A DNA stretch of 64,000 nucleotides from Ga0074139 sp964515195 (GCA_964515195.1 CAZETK010000003.1:28315-92314), one strand, 5' to 3'. Counted from the first letter of the stretch, positions 51,090 through 60,843 are shown. Notes: generated by a model from the sequence alone, not told the origin. Program-made: numbers and translations.

Positions 51090-52559
51090 ATGCCAAGGTA
51101 TTTTGCCCTAGTAACTGCCGCTTTTGCCGTATTATTGACATTTGTATCCTGCTTCCGTGACCAGCGGACCTCTCCAGTGGGTGCAGCCTTTACTTCTGAA
51201 AAAATCGCCGTGGACAATACGGACCTGGACAAATTACCCCGCGAAAATCTTGCCTTGGTGGCCCCCCCAATGGCACCTCCCCCCATTAAACGGCGCTCTC
51301 CAGCCCGTGTTAATATTGAGTTGGAAGTTGTTGAGGCCGTAGGACGATTGTCTAGCGGCGTTGAATATACCTTTTGGACATTCGGGGGAACTGTTCCCGG
51401 TCCCATGTTAAGGATTCGCGAAGGCGATTATGTGGATTTTACATTGGCCAATCATCCTTCAAATAAGCTTCCCCATAATATCGACCTCCACGCCGTGACC
51501 GGCCAAGGCGGTGGCGCGGAAGGATCCTTCACGGCTCCCGGGCATAAATCCACATTTTCGTTTCGGGCTCTCAATCCAGGTCTCTACATTTACCACTGTG
51601 CAACCGCCCCGGTTGGCATGCACGTGGCCAACGGTATGTACGGGTTGATTCTTGTTGAACCCGCAGAAGGTCTTCCCGAGGTTGATAAAGAATATTATGT
51701 GGTCCAAGGAGAATTCTATACCACTGGTCGATATGGTCAGCGTGGTCTTCAAGCTTTTGAAATGGATAAGGCCATTGCGGAAAACCCTGACTATGTGGTT
51801 TTTAATGGTGCCGTTGACGCCCTTATCGGGGATAAGGCCCTCAAAGCCAGTGTGGGCGAAAAGGTCCGACTTTTCATTGGAAATGGCGGCCCCAATTTGA
51901 TTTCTTCTTTCCATATCATTGGAGAAATTTTTGACCACGTCTATGGTGAGGGTGGCTTGTTGCGGAACCAATCAAACGTCCAAACCACTGTCGTTCCTGC
52001 CGGCGGAGCCGCCATGGTGGAATTTCGTGTTGATGTCCCCGGGAACTTTATCTTGGTGGACCACTCCCTATTTCGCGCCTTCAATAAAGGGGCATTGGGA
52101 ATGTTAGCTGTGCAGGGTGATGAAAATCACCGCATTTACACAGGCAAAACCGTAGACGCGATTTACTTGCCGGAAGGTCAAGCTCTGCGACCTATTTCCA
52201 TGGAACATAAAGATGCCGCCGAACCCGCCAACTTTGAAGAAAGGATGACGGCGGGCGAAATTGTCTATAAAGCGAACTGCGCAGCCTGCCACCAAGTCAA
52301 TGGCCAAGGTGTGCCGAATGCATTCCCGCCTATCGCCAACTCGGATTACTTAATGGCTGACAAAGCGCGCGCCATTCGAGTTGTGAAGTTTGGCCTTCAA
52401 GGTCCCATCACTGTTAATGGTGAAAAATACGATAGCGTTATGCCAGGGCTAGGACTATCTGACTCTGACATCGCCAGCGTCGTCACTTATATTCGTAATA
52501 GCTTTGGCAACAAGGGTGGCGATGTCACCGTTGAGGAAGTCGAGCGAATTAAAAAATAA
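51090..52559 (+). CDS. nirK: Copper nitrite reductase NirK fused to cytochrome c
   Basis: A 489-residue enzyme reducing nitrite to nitric oxide in the periplasm. All copper ligands are visible: PHNIDLH (type 1 and type 2 His with the catalytic Asp), YHCATAPVGMHVANGM (type 1 Cys, His, Met and a type 2 His), SSFHIIG (catalytic His) and VDHSLFRAF (type 2 His). Residues about 400-489 form a class I cytochrome c with CAACH heme site and a distal Met in VMPGLG, feeding electrons directly. A lipobox-like VSC in the N terminus suggests membrane anchoring. AAAGGAG precedes the ATG. C-terminal heme fusions are a known NirK subtype. Confidence 0.95.
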   Translation: MPRYFALVTAAFAVLLTFVSCFRDQRTSPVGAAFTSEKIAVDNTDLDKLPRENLALVAPPMAPPPIKRRSPARVNIELEVVEAVGRLSSGVEYTFWTFGGTVPGPMLRIREGDYVDFTLANHPSNKLPHNIDLHAVTGQGGGAEGSFTAPGHKSTFSFRALNPGLYIYHCATAPVGMHVANGMYGLILVEPAEGLPEVDKEYYVVQGEFYTTGRYGQRGLQAFEMDKAIAENPDYVVFNGAVDALIGDKALKASVGEKVRLFIGNGGPNLISSFHIIGEIFDHVYGEGGLLRNQSNVQTTVVPAGGAAMVEFRVDVPGNFILVDHSLFRAFNKGALGMLAVQGDENHRIYTGKTVDAIYLPEGQALRPISMEHKDAAEPANFEERMTAGEIVYKANCAACHQVNGQGVPNAFPPIANSDYLMADKARAIRVVKFGLQGPITVNGEKYDSVMPGLGLSDSDIASVVTYIRNSFGNKGGDVTVEEVERIKK

Positions 52560-52572
52560 GGTTTTATAAAAC

Positions 52573-53856
52573 GTGAATTATCCAAGAAAAAGTCTTAGCG
52601 AAGCAATCAATCTTATTCCCGGCGCCTCCCGTATTTTCGTTCACGGTGGCGCAGCCGTCCCGCACATCCTGATTGGTGAAATCCTACAGCAATCCGATCG
52701 TCTTAAAGGGTCGACACTGATTCACCTTCATACAGAGGGTCGCGCAGCCTACGCCGAGCCCGCCTATAAAGACTTCTTTCGTGTGATCAATCTTTTTGTC
52801 GGACATAACGTACGACCTTATGTCGATTATGACCGGATTGATTATCTGCCCTGTTTTTTATCGGAAATTCCGGGCTTGTTCCGAACTAAACGCTGCCCCC
52901 TGGATGTGGCCTTGCTTCATATTTCACCGCCAGATCGTTTTGGCTATAGCAGTTTGGGTGTCAGTGTGGATGTCGCGAAAGCCGCAGCAGAATCAGCGGA
53001 TATCTTAATCGCCCAGGTTAATCCCCGCATGCCTCGAATCCAGGGAGACGGTTTAGTCCATATCGATATGTTTGATGCGTTGGTGGATGTGGATGAGCCC
53101 TTACCAGAAGCCCGCATCCCCCATCCAAGCGATACAGAAAAGGCTATTGCAAGACATATCGCTGAACTCATTGAAGACGGCTCTACATTACAAATGGGCA
53201 TCGGCTCTATCCCAGACGCGGTCACTCGCCAGCTTGTTGATCGTAAGAACCTAGGCATTCACACTGAGATGTGGTCAGATGGCACTTTGGCCTTGATCCA
53301 ATCCGGAGTTGTGACCAATGCCAATAAAAAAAATCACCGCGGTAAAAGCTTATCGGGATTTTTGGTGGGCAGCCAAAAGCTTTATGAATTCGTAAATGAT
53401 AATCCTTCCATTCTTCAAATGGAAATGGACCGGGTTAACAACCCCACGTTGATTGCTCAAAATCCGAAAGTTGTGGCGATCAACTCGGCTGTAGAAATCG
53501 ACCTCACTGGCCAGATTTGCGCCGATTCGGTGGGCCACAGAATTATTTCCGGCGTTGGGGGACAGATGGACTTCATGAGAGGTGCTGCCTTGTCTGAGGG
53601 CGGTAAACCCATTATCGCCATTTCCAGTCGCACGAAGAAGGGCCGCTCGAAGATTGTCTCGACCCTCCAACCCGGTGCCGGTGTGGTCACCACCCGCGCT
53701 CACGTTCATTATGTAGTCACGGAGTATGGTATCGCTCACCTGTACGGAAAGACTATCCGCGAACGCGCGAAGGCTCTGATCAGCGTGTCCCATCCTGAAG
53801 TCCAAGAGTCTCTCGAGCGCGAATTTTTTACCGTTTTTTCTAAGAACTTGTCTTAG
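52573..53856 (+). CDS. Acetyl-CoA hydrolase/CoA-transferase family protein
   Basis: A 427-residue enzyme of the acetate or 4-hydroxybutyrate CoA-transferase family. LQMGIGSIPDAV is the glycine-rich CoA site, HTEMWSDG carries the Glu forming the covalent CoA thioester, and the C-terminal domain shows IISGVGGQMDFMRGA and VHYVVTEYGIAHLYGKTIRERA. It starts with GTG 13 bases after nirK, so may be cotranscribed. It could salvage acyl-CoA energy when oxygen is low (inference). Confidence 0.9.
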   Translation: MNYPRKSLSEAINLIPGASRIFVHGGAAVPHILIGEILQQSDRLKGSTLIHLHTEGRAAYAEPAYKDFFRVINLFVGHNVRPYVDYDRIDYLPCFLSEIPGLFRTKRCPLDVALLHISPPDRFGYSSLGVSVDVAKAAAESADILIAQVNPRMPRIQGDGLVHIDMFDALVDVDEPLPEARIPHPSDTEKAIARHIAELIEDGSTLQMGIGSIPDAVTRQLVDRKNLGIHTEMWSDGTLALIQSGVVTNANKKNHRGKSLSGFLVGSQKLYEFVNDNPSILQMEMDRVNNPTLIAQNPKVVAINSAVEIDLTGQICADSVGHRIISGVGGQMDFMRGAALSEGGKPIIAISSRTKKGRSKIVSTLQPGAGVVTTRAHVHYVVTEYGIAHLYGKTIRERAKALISVSHPEVQESLEREFFTVFSKNLS

Positions 53857-53910
53857 CACTCTTCATCAGCACGACAGAAGAGAAGTAACTCTTATACAAG
53901 TTGTCAGAGA

Positions 53911-56337
53911 CTAGCGAGATAGGCTCTTTATAATTTTCTTCATTTCGATCAACGTAATTGGGATCAGTGCTAGTGGAATAATAATGAAGAAATCTGTCAT
54001 CACCAGGGGTTGCAGCCCAAACACATCCTGAGCGAGCGGAATATAGTAAAGACTCAACTGCAATGCGGCCGTACCGGCTACAATGGCGAGTAACCATAGA
54101 TTGCTAAAAGCACCGACTTGCCAGAATGTTCTAGTTCGAGACCGCGCCCCGAACGAACGGAAAAGCTGACTAAAAACGAGGGTGCTGAAAATCAAACTCC
54201 GGCTATAAATCTCATCATGTTCGTGAAGCCAATACCAAAATAGAGTCAATGAAATGACCGCTTCTAACAAACCGGTTCCAACTATTTGTATCCACTCGGG
54301 CTTACCTATGATAGGTTCAGAAACCTTACGTGGTGGCCGCTCCATAACACCGGGAGAAACTGGATCTGCTATCAGGGTTAATGCCGGAAATGCGTCTGTA
54401 ACCAGGTTGATCCAAAGCAGATGCGCCGCCAGAAGCGGAAGGGGCAAACCTAAAAGGATCGCACCCGCGACTAAAAGAATTTCACCCAAATTCCCGATAA
54501 GCAAATAAATTACAGCCTTTCTGATATTTTGAAACAGATTGCGTCCTTCGCGCACAGCCGCCACAATTGTCGCAAAATTATCATCGGCCAAAATAAGATC
54601 AGCCGCTTGTCGCGTCACTTCGGTTCCCGTTTTTCCCATCGCGATACCTATATGGGCCTCCCGGAGCGCGGGGGCATCGTTGACTCCGTCTCCCGTCATT
54701 GCAACCACTGCACCTTGAGCTTTCCAATGTCGTATCAGATTGAGCTTATCCTCTGGAGTAGCCCTAGCATACACGCGAGTATCAATATCATCTTGCTCTG
54801 CCACCAACTTAAGTTCCTTAGCAATGGCAATGGCCGTCTGGGGATGATCGCCCGTAATCATGATCGGAATGATTCCTGCCTTCTTAGCTTCTTCTATAGC
54901 CTGCATGGCCTCGGTCCGTGGAGGATCCGCAATCGCAATTAAGCCGACAAGACTGATATCGTTCTCTTGGGCTTGATGTGCGACCCCTACGGCTATAACA
55001 CGAAGCCCGCGTGAAGACATATCCGACGCCGCCTTCAAGGTTCTTTCGATCTTTTGAGGATCGTCAGAGCTTAGAGGAGCCAGGGCCTCGATAGCTCCCT
55101 TTACATAATTAACTCCGTCGCTTCTATAAATGGACATTCGTTTACGGTCAGGGTCAAACGGCTCGACAGACACGCGCGGGTTTTGATCTTCCAAGTTCTC
55201 CTTATGAAGGCCTCGCTCCGCTGCGGAAATTAAGATCGCAATTTCCGTGGGGTCACCCATGCCGGAGTCCGCATCATCAGCCAGCTCCGCATCACAGCAA
55301 GCCGTTGCCGCATACAGAAGAGCATCGTGATCTTCTCCCCATAGTTCACGAACACGCATATTCCCTGTTGTAAGCGTACCAGTCTTATCCGTACAAATGA
55401 CTGAAACACTTCCCAAGGTTTCCACACTGGGAAGCTTTCGCACCAATGCATTCCGGCCCGCCATTCTTTGAACGCCTAAGGCAAGAGCCACTGTTACAAT
55501 CGCGGGCAGACCCTCAGGAACAGCAGCCACGGCAAGTGAAAGGGAGAATATCATAACCTCGATCCATGACATTCCTCTCGCAAAGCTAAGAATGGCGATT
55601 AAAACAACGACTAATATGCAAATAATAAGCAACGAGCGACCGACGATGGCCAGTTGTCGCTGCAGAGGAGTCGTTTCGGTCTGTGCTGTGGAAATCAAGT
55701 GGGCGATATGACCTAGTTCTGTGGGCATTCCTGTGGCGGTCACGCGGGTCGTTGCCGTCCCCGTTGTAACGGAGGTCCCCATAAAAACAGAGCTTGTTCT
55801 TTCAGCGAAATTTTGATTACTTTCTTTTCGACCGACCTCTTTTAAAACGGGAAGGCTTTCCCCTGTTATGGCCGCTTCATTTACTTGCAAGCGGGCCGCC
55901 GCAAGAATTTCCGCATCCGCCCCAATCACATCACCTGCTTCTAACAAAAGAATATCGCCCGGCACAAGATCGTGGGCAGAAATGACGGTTTGACGTCCAT
56001 CACGAATCACTTTAGCCCGGGGGGAAGTCATCTCCTGAAGAGCGGCGATGGCGTTCTCTGCGCGGTATTCTTGAAAGAATCCAATAGCCGCATTTAAAAG
56101 AACAATAATCCCGATCGCAGCCGCTTCAAGATTTTCACCCAAAAGCCACGAAATAATGCACGCAAAGATCAGAATTAGGACCAAAGGACTTTTAAATTGT
56201 TCAACAAAAAGAAACCAGACTGGCCGAGTCTTTTCTTTTTGAATTTGATTTCGGCCAAACTGTATCAGGAGGTCTGAAGCTTGCTGAGAACTTAGACCTT
56301 GATAAAATTTTTGAACTACTGTCTTAGAATCAAGCAC
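53911..56337 (-). CDS. Ca2+-type cation P-ATPase
   Basis: An 808-residue P-type ATPase. DKTGTLT holds the phosphorylated Asp, MTGDGVNDAPALREAHIGIAMG the hinge, and membrane segments M4 AAVPEGLPAIV, M5 YLLIGNLGEILLV and M6 INLVTDAFPAL match the SERCA/PacL ion-binding pattern, so calcium or manganese export is most likely. The actuator motif TGES and about ten transmembrane helices are present. GTG 56337 has GGAG eight bases upstream. It converges on the CoA-transferase gene. Confidence 0.93.
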   Translation of the reverse strand: MLDSKTVVQKFYQGLSSQQASDLLIQFGRNQIQKEKTRPVWFLFVEQFKSPLVLILIFACIISWLLGENLEAAAIGIIVLLNAAIGFFQEYRAENAIAALQEMTSPRAKVIRDGRQTVISAHDLVPGDILLLEAGDVIGADAEILAAARLQVNEAAITGESLPVLKEVGRKESNQNFAERTSSVFMGTSVTTGTATTRVTATGMPTELGHIAHLISTAQTETTPLQRQLAIVGRSLLIICILVVVLIAILSFARGMSWIEVMIFSLSLAVAAVPEGLPAIVTVALALGVQRMAGRNALVRKLPSVETLGSVSVICTDKTGTLTTGNMRVRELWGEDHDALLYAATACCDAELADDADSGMGDPTEIAILISAAERGLHKENLEDQNPRVSVEPFDPDRKRMSIYRSDGVNYVKGAIEALAPLSSDDPQKIERTLKAASDMSSRGLRVIAVGVAHQAQENDISLVGLIAIADPPRTEAMQAIEEAKKAGIIPIMITGDHPQTAIAIAKELKLVAEQDDIDTRVYARATPEDKLNLIRHWKAQGAVVAMTGDGVNDAPALREAHIGIAMGKTGTEVTRQAADLILADDNFATIVAAVREGRNLFQNIRKAVIYLLIGNLGEILLVAGAILLGLPLPLLAAHLLWINLVTDAFPALTLIADPVSPGVMERPPRKVSEPIIGKPEWIQIVGTGLLEAVISLTLFWYWLHEHDEIYSRSLIFSTLVFSQLFRSFGARSRTRTFWQVGAFSNLWLLAIVAGTAALQLSLYYIPLAQDVFGLQPLVMTDFFIIIPLALIPITLIEMKKIIKSLSR

Positions 56338-56452
56338 CTTTTGAGCTCCGTTTAATCACGCCATGTTCTCTAACCTAGCACAAGCATATCGGTGGGTGAA
56401 GAAAACACGTAATCCAAAAATTAATAAGTGGAAACTGATTTTTGACAAGCCC

Positions 56453-56488
56453 AAAAAGCTAATGCCCCCGATAAAACGGAGGCATTAG
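56453..56488 (-). terminator. Terminator of the M11-like protease gene
   Basis: Read on the minus strand, CTAATGCC and GGCATTAG (56488-56459) pair around a 14-base loop that can extend the stem by three G-C pairs after one mismatch, followed by CTTTTTG. It lies 30 bases after the protease stop. Confidence 0.8.
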
Positions 56489-56517
56489 TAATTACGATAG
56501 AAATTTGATTCAATTAA

Positions 56518-58473
56518 TTACTTTAACTTTTTATTGCCTTTACCGTTGTTTCCACCGCCTCCTGAGTCGGTTGTGTCTTTGATTTTACCTTTACCATTTC
56601 CACCGCCTTTAGTTTTTGTTGTTGTGCTGACCGTTACTGAAACGGAGCTGAGGGCAGAAACGTTAGTGGCATTATCAACCGCTTGAACACTGTAGGTGTA
56701 AGTGCCTGCAGCTACTCCACTGTGAGTAAACGATGTGGATGTGGTCGTTCCTAATCGAACACCATTTTGAAAAACAACGTAATGGGCGACTCCAGATAAC
56801 GAGTCGGACGCAGCCGACCAAGTTAAAGTGACTTTATCCTTCGAGATACTCGAAGCCAAATTCGTGACTGCTGTGGGAGCGACGTTATCAATATAATAAG
56901 TAAACGCTGCTGAAACGGCTGTATGCGTTGGAGTTCTTCCGTCTGTATCTTCAGCTTTTAAACTCATGCTAAAGGTTCCACTGGAATTTGAGCTTGAAAG
57001 AGTCAAAGTTCCAGAAGTAGAAGCGCCCGCATCTAAAGTCACATTGGCTTTTGAAAGGACACTGGTCACGCCTGCTGCTGAAGAGGCTGACAATGTGAAA
57101 GTTGTAGCGGGGCAGTTAGCATTATCATTGTTGGTTAAAGTCCAAGACAGGCTAGAAGCATCTCCTGTTCGTCCCCCTATTTTAGTATTACTAAGTGTTA
57201 AAGAGGGCTGACCTACTCCGCAGACAGCGTTTACGGTAAAATTCATCGATGTCAGATCTGTGGACTTATCTAAAGCCGTGATAGAAATTCCATTGGCAGC
57301 ATCGGTGAAGGTCTCACCAGGGGCCAACGATTTCACGAACATGGTGCGTCCTGATCCGGTTGATGATGCCTTATGAATAGAAAGTCCACGCAGGTATGTT
57401 GTCGAAAGTCCCTTATCATAGCCGTACGGCGCTCTCATTGAGATAAAATAATATTGATTCGTATCTGTCTTTGCTAGCCTGAAAATCTGAGGGCTCTTCG
57501 CCACTGTTGGATCTAAGCCCAAAGCTGATATAGAGTGAGTCCCTGCTGTAGCGTTCGCAATCTGTTTTGGAAACGCACTGAAAACGCCCATCTGGTACAT
57601 ATGAGGGGCATTTAAATAGCGAGTAACTGCGTAACCCATAGGGCATGAGTAGTCACCGTATTCTGAATCAATCGTTCCATCATTGTTTGTATCTGTAGAA
57701 GCGTGGTGCATGCCGAGATTATGTCCCAGCTCATGAGCAAAAACTCCCATACCGCCAGCGCGCACCCACGCACGTGGACCGCTGAGGTTAGCAATTCCAC
57801 CCCAACTGCAACCTGTCGCACTCGGAAGGACAAAAAGAAAGTGTTTATACTTTGTCAGATCAACACCTAAAGATTTAGCTTGTTGCTCCGCTAAACTTCC
57901 CCATGTAGTATAGGAGCAATTTCCAGAGGCTTGAGCATCAATTTTAACACTATAAATGTCCAGATTTCCATCTCGGTCAGGGTCACCATCAAATGTGACT
58001 TTTCCGGCTGTAGAATCCAAATATAAATGAGCTACCGAAGCTGTTGAGCCGAACATATACTTGGCAACAGTATCTTTGGAAAGGTAGGGACTGCCGTCAT
58101 TCATTGTAACTAATAAAGTTAAGACTGAACGGTTATCCGTTGTATAAAGGCGATTCACTGTCGTCATATCGGACGTAACAGTTGACCCGATATCAACCAC
58201 TAATTCCATGTCACCAGAGGCAGACTCTTCACCTTCTACTTCAACCTCAAGGCCGTTTTTGAACCAGTCAGGAGCATGCTTTCCACGAAATTTTACTTTT
58301 AAGTACTTCTGAGACTGTTTTTCTTTGATCATATAGTGCATTTCACTTTTATGACCATGAAGATCATCAGCCACGGCAACGAAAGCTTCCCCACGAACAC
58401 GCTTTTTGGGACCCGCGTCAGCCACGTTGATCGTAACCCCAAAGACTGTCAAAAGCATAATCAGTATTTTCAC
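56518..58473 (-). CDS. Secreted M11-like metalloprotease with FN3-type domain
   Basis: A 651-residue exported protease. Signal peptide residues 1-20; zinc site HELGHNLGMHH near residue 246 is the gametolysin-like HExxHxxGxxH form; a Ca-like DTNNDGTIDSEYGD follows. Residues 440-535 resemble a NEW3-type sheet and 545-615 a fibronectin III domain (NVAPTAVTNLASS, YSVQAVDNATN). The tail is Gly/Lys/Asn-rich with two GNGKGK-like units. GTG 58473 is used because a G6 run stands before it; a TTG four codons upstream is the alternative. Likely acts on extracellular or prey proteins (inference). Confidence 0.87.
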   Translation of the reverse strand: MKILIMLLTVFGVTINVADAGPKKRVRGEAFVAVADDLHGHKSEMHYMIKEKQSQKYLKVKFRGKHAPDWFKNGLEVEVEGEESASGDMELVVDIGSTVTSDMTTVNRLYTTDNRSVLTLLVTMNDGSPYLSKDTVAKYMFGSTASVAHLYLDSTAGKVTFDGDPDRDGNLDIYSVKIDAQASGNCSYTTWGSLAEQQAKSLGVDLTKYKHFLFVLPSATGCSWGGIANLSGPRAWVRAGGMGVFAHELGHNLGMHHASTDTNNDGTIDSEYGDYSCPMGYAVTRYLNAPHMYQMGVFSAFPKQIANATAGTHSISALGLDPTVAKSPQIFRLAKTDTNQYYFISMRAPYGYDKGLSTTYLRGLSIHKASSTGSGRTMFVKSLAPGETFTDAANGISITALDKSTDLTSMNFTVNAVCGVGQPSLTLSNTKIGGRTGDASSLSWTLTNNDNANCPATTFTLSASSAAGVTSVLSKANVTLDAGASTSGTLTLSSSNSSGTFSMSLKAEDTDGRTPTHTAVSAAFTYYIDNVAPTAVTNLASSISKDKVTLTWSAASDSLSGVAHYVVFQNGVRLGTTTSTSFTHSGVAAGTYTYSVQAVDNATNVSALSSVSVTVSTTTKTKGGGNGKGKIKDTTDSGGGGNNGKGNKKLK

Positions 58474-58635
58474 GGTTCCCCCCAACTGAGTTGAATATGA
58501 GAGTAAATAGCAAAAGCGAAACCAATTTCGGTAATTAGCTTATCTAATAGGTGTTGGCGTTGACGGCTTCATTATTTCACAATGCTACAAAATTGGTTGT
58601 CGAACTTTTAATTTGGCTAAAAGATCGACGGGCTC

Positions 58636-58651
58636 TGGCACGCATGATGCT
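58636..58651 (+). promoter_or_regulatory. Sigma-54 promoter of the CBS gene
   Basis: TGGCACGCATGATGCT matches the consensus TGGCACG-N4-TTGCW at all but one base, with the exact GG-N10-GC spacing. It lies about 130 bases before the CBS gene start and points to it. An NtrC-type activator would be needed. The rest of the 58486-58779 gap holds no gene. Confidence 0.75.
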
Positions 58652-58779
58652 TAATCAAAGAATGATTTTAAATTGCTTTAGTTCAAATTCTCTAAAGGGA
58701 AAAAACGAAAGTTAATGGGCGCGAACAGCACTGTATCAAATTGAGATGGATTTCTCACTTATTCAGCAGGAGGTAAACT

Positions 58780-59232
58780 ATGCTTGTCAAAGATTGTATG
58801 TCCACGGATGTGGAAATTGCGGACCCCAGAATGTCCCTTCAACTAGCAGCCCGTATGATGACGCGAGGAGATTTTGGAGCCTTGCCAGTGGGAGAAAATG
58901 ATCGCCTAATAGGCATCATTACAGACCGCGATATTACCACCCGAGCCGTTGCCGAGGGCAAAGACCCAAAGCAAACTAAGGTTCGAGAAGTCATGTCAGA
59001 TAAAGTTCTGTACTGCTACGAGGATGAGTCCACGGAGGATGTCGCCAGAAACATGGGTGACAACCAAGTTCGGCGTTTACCCGTTTTAAATCGACAAAAG
59101 CGCCTAGTCGGAATTGTCTCATTGGGAGACATCTCTGAACCAAAATCAGATCCCGTACATGCCAAGGAAGCCTTATCACGGATCTCACGACACGAACACC
59201 ATGAGCCTCAAGGCCCTGGCGCTTTCACGTAA
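58780..59232 (+). CDS. CBS-domain protein
   Basis: A 150-residue protein made of two CBS domains: residues 7-60 (DVEIADPRMSLQLAARMM, LIGIITDRDITTRAVAEG) and 68-125 (TEDVARNMGDNQVRRLPVLN, LVGIVSLGDIS). Paired CBS modules bind adenine nucleotides and sense energy status. The His-rich tail SRHEHHEP is unusual. AGGAGG lies six bases before the ATG. The sigma-54 promoter upstream suggests control by a NtrC-like activator. Confidence 0.93.
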   Translation: MLVKDCMSTDVEIADPRMSLQLAARMMTRGDFGALPVGENDRLIGIITDRDITTRAVAEGKDPKQTKVREVMSDKVLYCYEDESTEDVARNMGDNQVRRLPVLNRQKRLVGIVSLGDISEPKSDPVHAKEALSRISRHEHHEPQGPGAFT

Positions 59233-59418
59233 GGGGGCTTTACAGCAGGTAAAAAGTACTCTTGAAACCACTAGCTGGCCGCTTCAGCTACTTGTTCAAG
59301 GGTACCTGGCCATCTAAGGCTCTGACAAAAGTCCAGGCATTTAAATAAAAACCAAATAGTTTCCGAAAGGATCTATATCAGAGAATTCTTTAATCGTTTT
59401 TGAAATGCCAGGATAACT

Positions 59419-60159
59419 ATGATTCTATCATTCTTGTTATTTTTTAATTTATCTGCCGTCGCGGGCTTAAAGTGCGAAAATCCCGCACCCACCCTTCAAA
59501 AAAATATCAGTGAGATATGCGATCAAGTGAATGCCGAGGCTAATATCCACTGCAACCAGAGCAAGGCCAAGTCTGAAAAACAAGAGTTTCCCAAAGTTTC
59601 TTATGGGATCTTCAGTGCCATGGGAACTATGAACAAGCTTTATAAAGATATCAGCCTGGCGCAAGAGAAATTTTTAAGCTCTGAGGCAGATTGCCCAGAA
59701 GGCTGCGCGCAAAAATCAGCTTCTATTGTGGAAATCGAAACTCAGCCAACAGAGTGGGAAGAGTCCTCGGAATGCTCAAAGAAAAAATTTGAAACCATTG
59801 TTGTGGGAGATAAATCTCTTTTAGACAGACACAGCGTCAGCCAATCAACCTCAACAGGACATCTTCTTAAAAGTTTCAAACTCCCGGCACCATTGGAAAC
59901 TTGCGTTTCCCAAGCGAAAGAATACGCGCAAGAGGTTGTGATGGCGAAAAATAAATTCGGGGAAGAGCTTGAAGCCCAAGAATGTCCTTCCCCTTGTACC
60001 TATTCCTCCGTTATTCAGATGACAACTCATAGAGAAGTCAATGACGGCTGTCATGTGGATGTCGCTCTGTTAATTAGATGCGGCCCTCCTCGTAAAAGTG
60101 CAAAGTGGTCAACACAGGCACGGGTTACCAAATCCTATCGATGCGAGGTCACACGATGA
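59419..60159 (+). CDS. Exported Cys-rich protein of unknown function
   Basis: A 246-residue protein with signal peptide (cleavage near SAVAGL) and about 14 cysteines spread through the mature part, among them CPEGC and CPSPC pairs, so disulfide-stabilised and periplasmic or secreted. The middle is a charged helix. No family recognised. The stop overlaps the ATG of the next gene, and both end at a strong terminator, forming a two-gene operon. Confidence 0.75.
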   Translation: MILSFLLFFNLSAVAGLKCENPAPTLQKNISEICDQVNAEANIHCNQSKAKSEKQEFPKVSYGIFSAMGTMNKLYKDISLAQEKFLSSEADCPEGCAQKSASIVEIETQPTEWEESSECSKKKFETIVVGDKSLLDRHSVSQSTSTGHLLKSFKLPAPLETCVSQAKEYAQEVVMAKNKFGEELEAQECPSPCTYSSVIQMTTHREVNDGCHVDVALLIRCGPPRKSAKWSTQARVTKSYRCEVTR

Positions 60160-60446
60160 ATCGATTCATTCTATTATTCCTGATGACTCCCCTCTTGGCC
60201 TGGTCAACCCCTTTTCAATGTCAGGATTCTGATGGGGGTCACAATATTTTTAAAGCGGGAAAAGTTGTTTACTCCTTGGGAGGAGAACACTGCCTTCAAG
60301 ACGATTGCTTTAATCAACTGATTAAGGAACACGACCGTTGCAAAAGCGAAAGCGAGGTCCTGGAGTTTTCTTGTGGTGCGGATCAACTGATCGAAAAAGT
60401 TGAGCGTTGCCCTGATAAATGCGTCAAAGGACGATGTTTAAAGTAA
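60156..60446 (+). CDS. Small exported Cys-rich protein
   Basis: A 96-residue protein with signal peptide (cleavage near WSTPF) and nine cysteines in the mature part (FQCQ, HCLQDDCF, RCKS, FSCG, RCPDKC, GRC). The spacing suggests several disulfides. ATG 60156 overlaps the stop of the upstream gene in ATGA; a longer in-frame start at 60105 is not needed. No known family recognised. Confidence 0.75.
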   Translation: MNRFILLFLMTPLLAWSTPFQCQDSDGGHNIFKAGKVVYSLGGEHCLQDDCFNQLIKEHDRCKSESEVLEFSCGADQLIEKVERCPDKCVKGRCLK

Positions 60447-60461
60447 CAAGCGTTTAAAACG

Positions 60462-60492
60462 AAAGCGCCCCAAAGGGGCGCTTTTAATTTTT
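60462..60492 (+). terminator. Intrinsic terminator of the Cys-rich operon
   Basis: AAAGCGCCCC and GGGGCGCTTT form a ten-pair GC-rich stem with loop AAA, followed by TAATTTTT. It lies 15 bases after the stop codon. Confidence 0.95.
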
Positions 60493-60843
60493 CCGAAGAA
60501 TGTTGAATTCAGGCCATCGTTTATTTCGGGGGACCCCTTTCGGTTCGATTGTAAATTTCCAAAATATGCAGTCTTCGGTTATGTCTCACCACACGTCCTC
60601 CTATTTGACGGCATCTGAGTTTCGAACCTCGTTAACAAGTTCCCCTATTATTTTTGACCAGGGATTCTTGCGACGCCATACCTAGACTTTCGGCGAGCTT
60701 GGCAAAAAACTTTAGTTTTTAGTCGAACTTTTAATGAGCATCCAATCTCAGTATGAAACAGAAACCGGATTGGATCTCGAGCCAAAGCGCCTTTATTTCG
60801 GCACCAGAGCGGCTTTCTTATTGCGAATATCCAACCTAGATAG
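60493..60843. other. Gap without a recognised gene
   Basis: No convincing gene, RNA or repeat is seen. A 61-codon frame at 60500-60685 lacks a ribosome-binding site and any recognisable motif. The stretch separates the Cys-rich operon from the toxin-antitoxin pair. Confidence 0.5.

Noticed and set aside
59114..59317. 67-codon ORF overlapping the CBS gene
   Set aside because: Out of frame with a clear gene, with no ribosome-binding site.
60500..60685. 61-codon ORF and a GGTTCGATT motif resembling a tRNA T-arm
   Set aside because: No acceptor or anticodon arm could be found around it, and the ORF has no start signal or motif.
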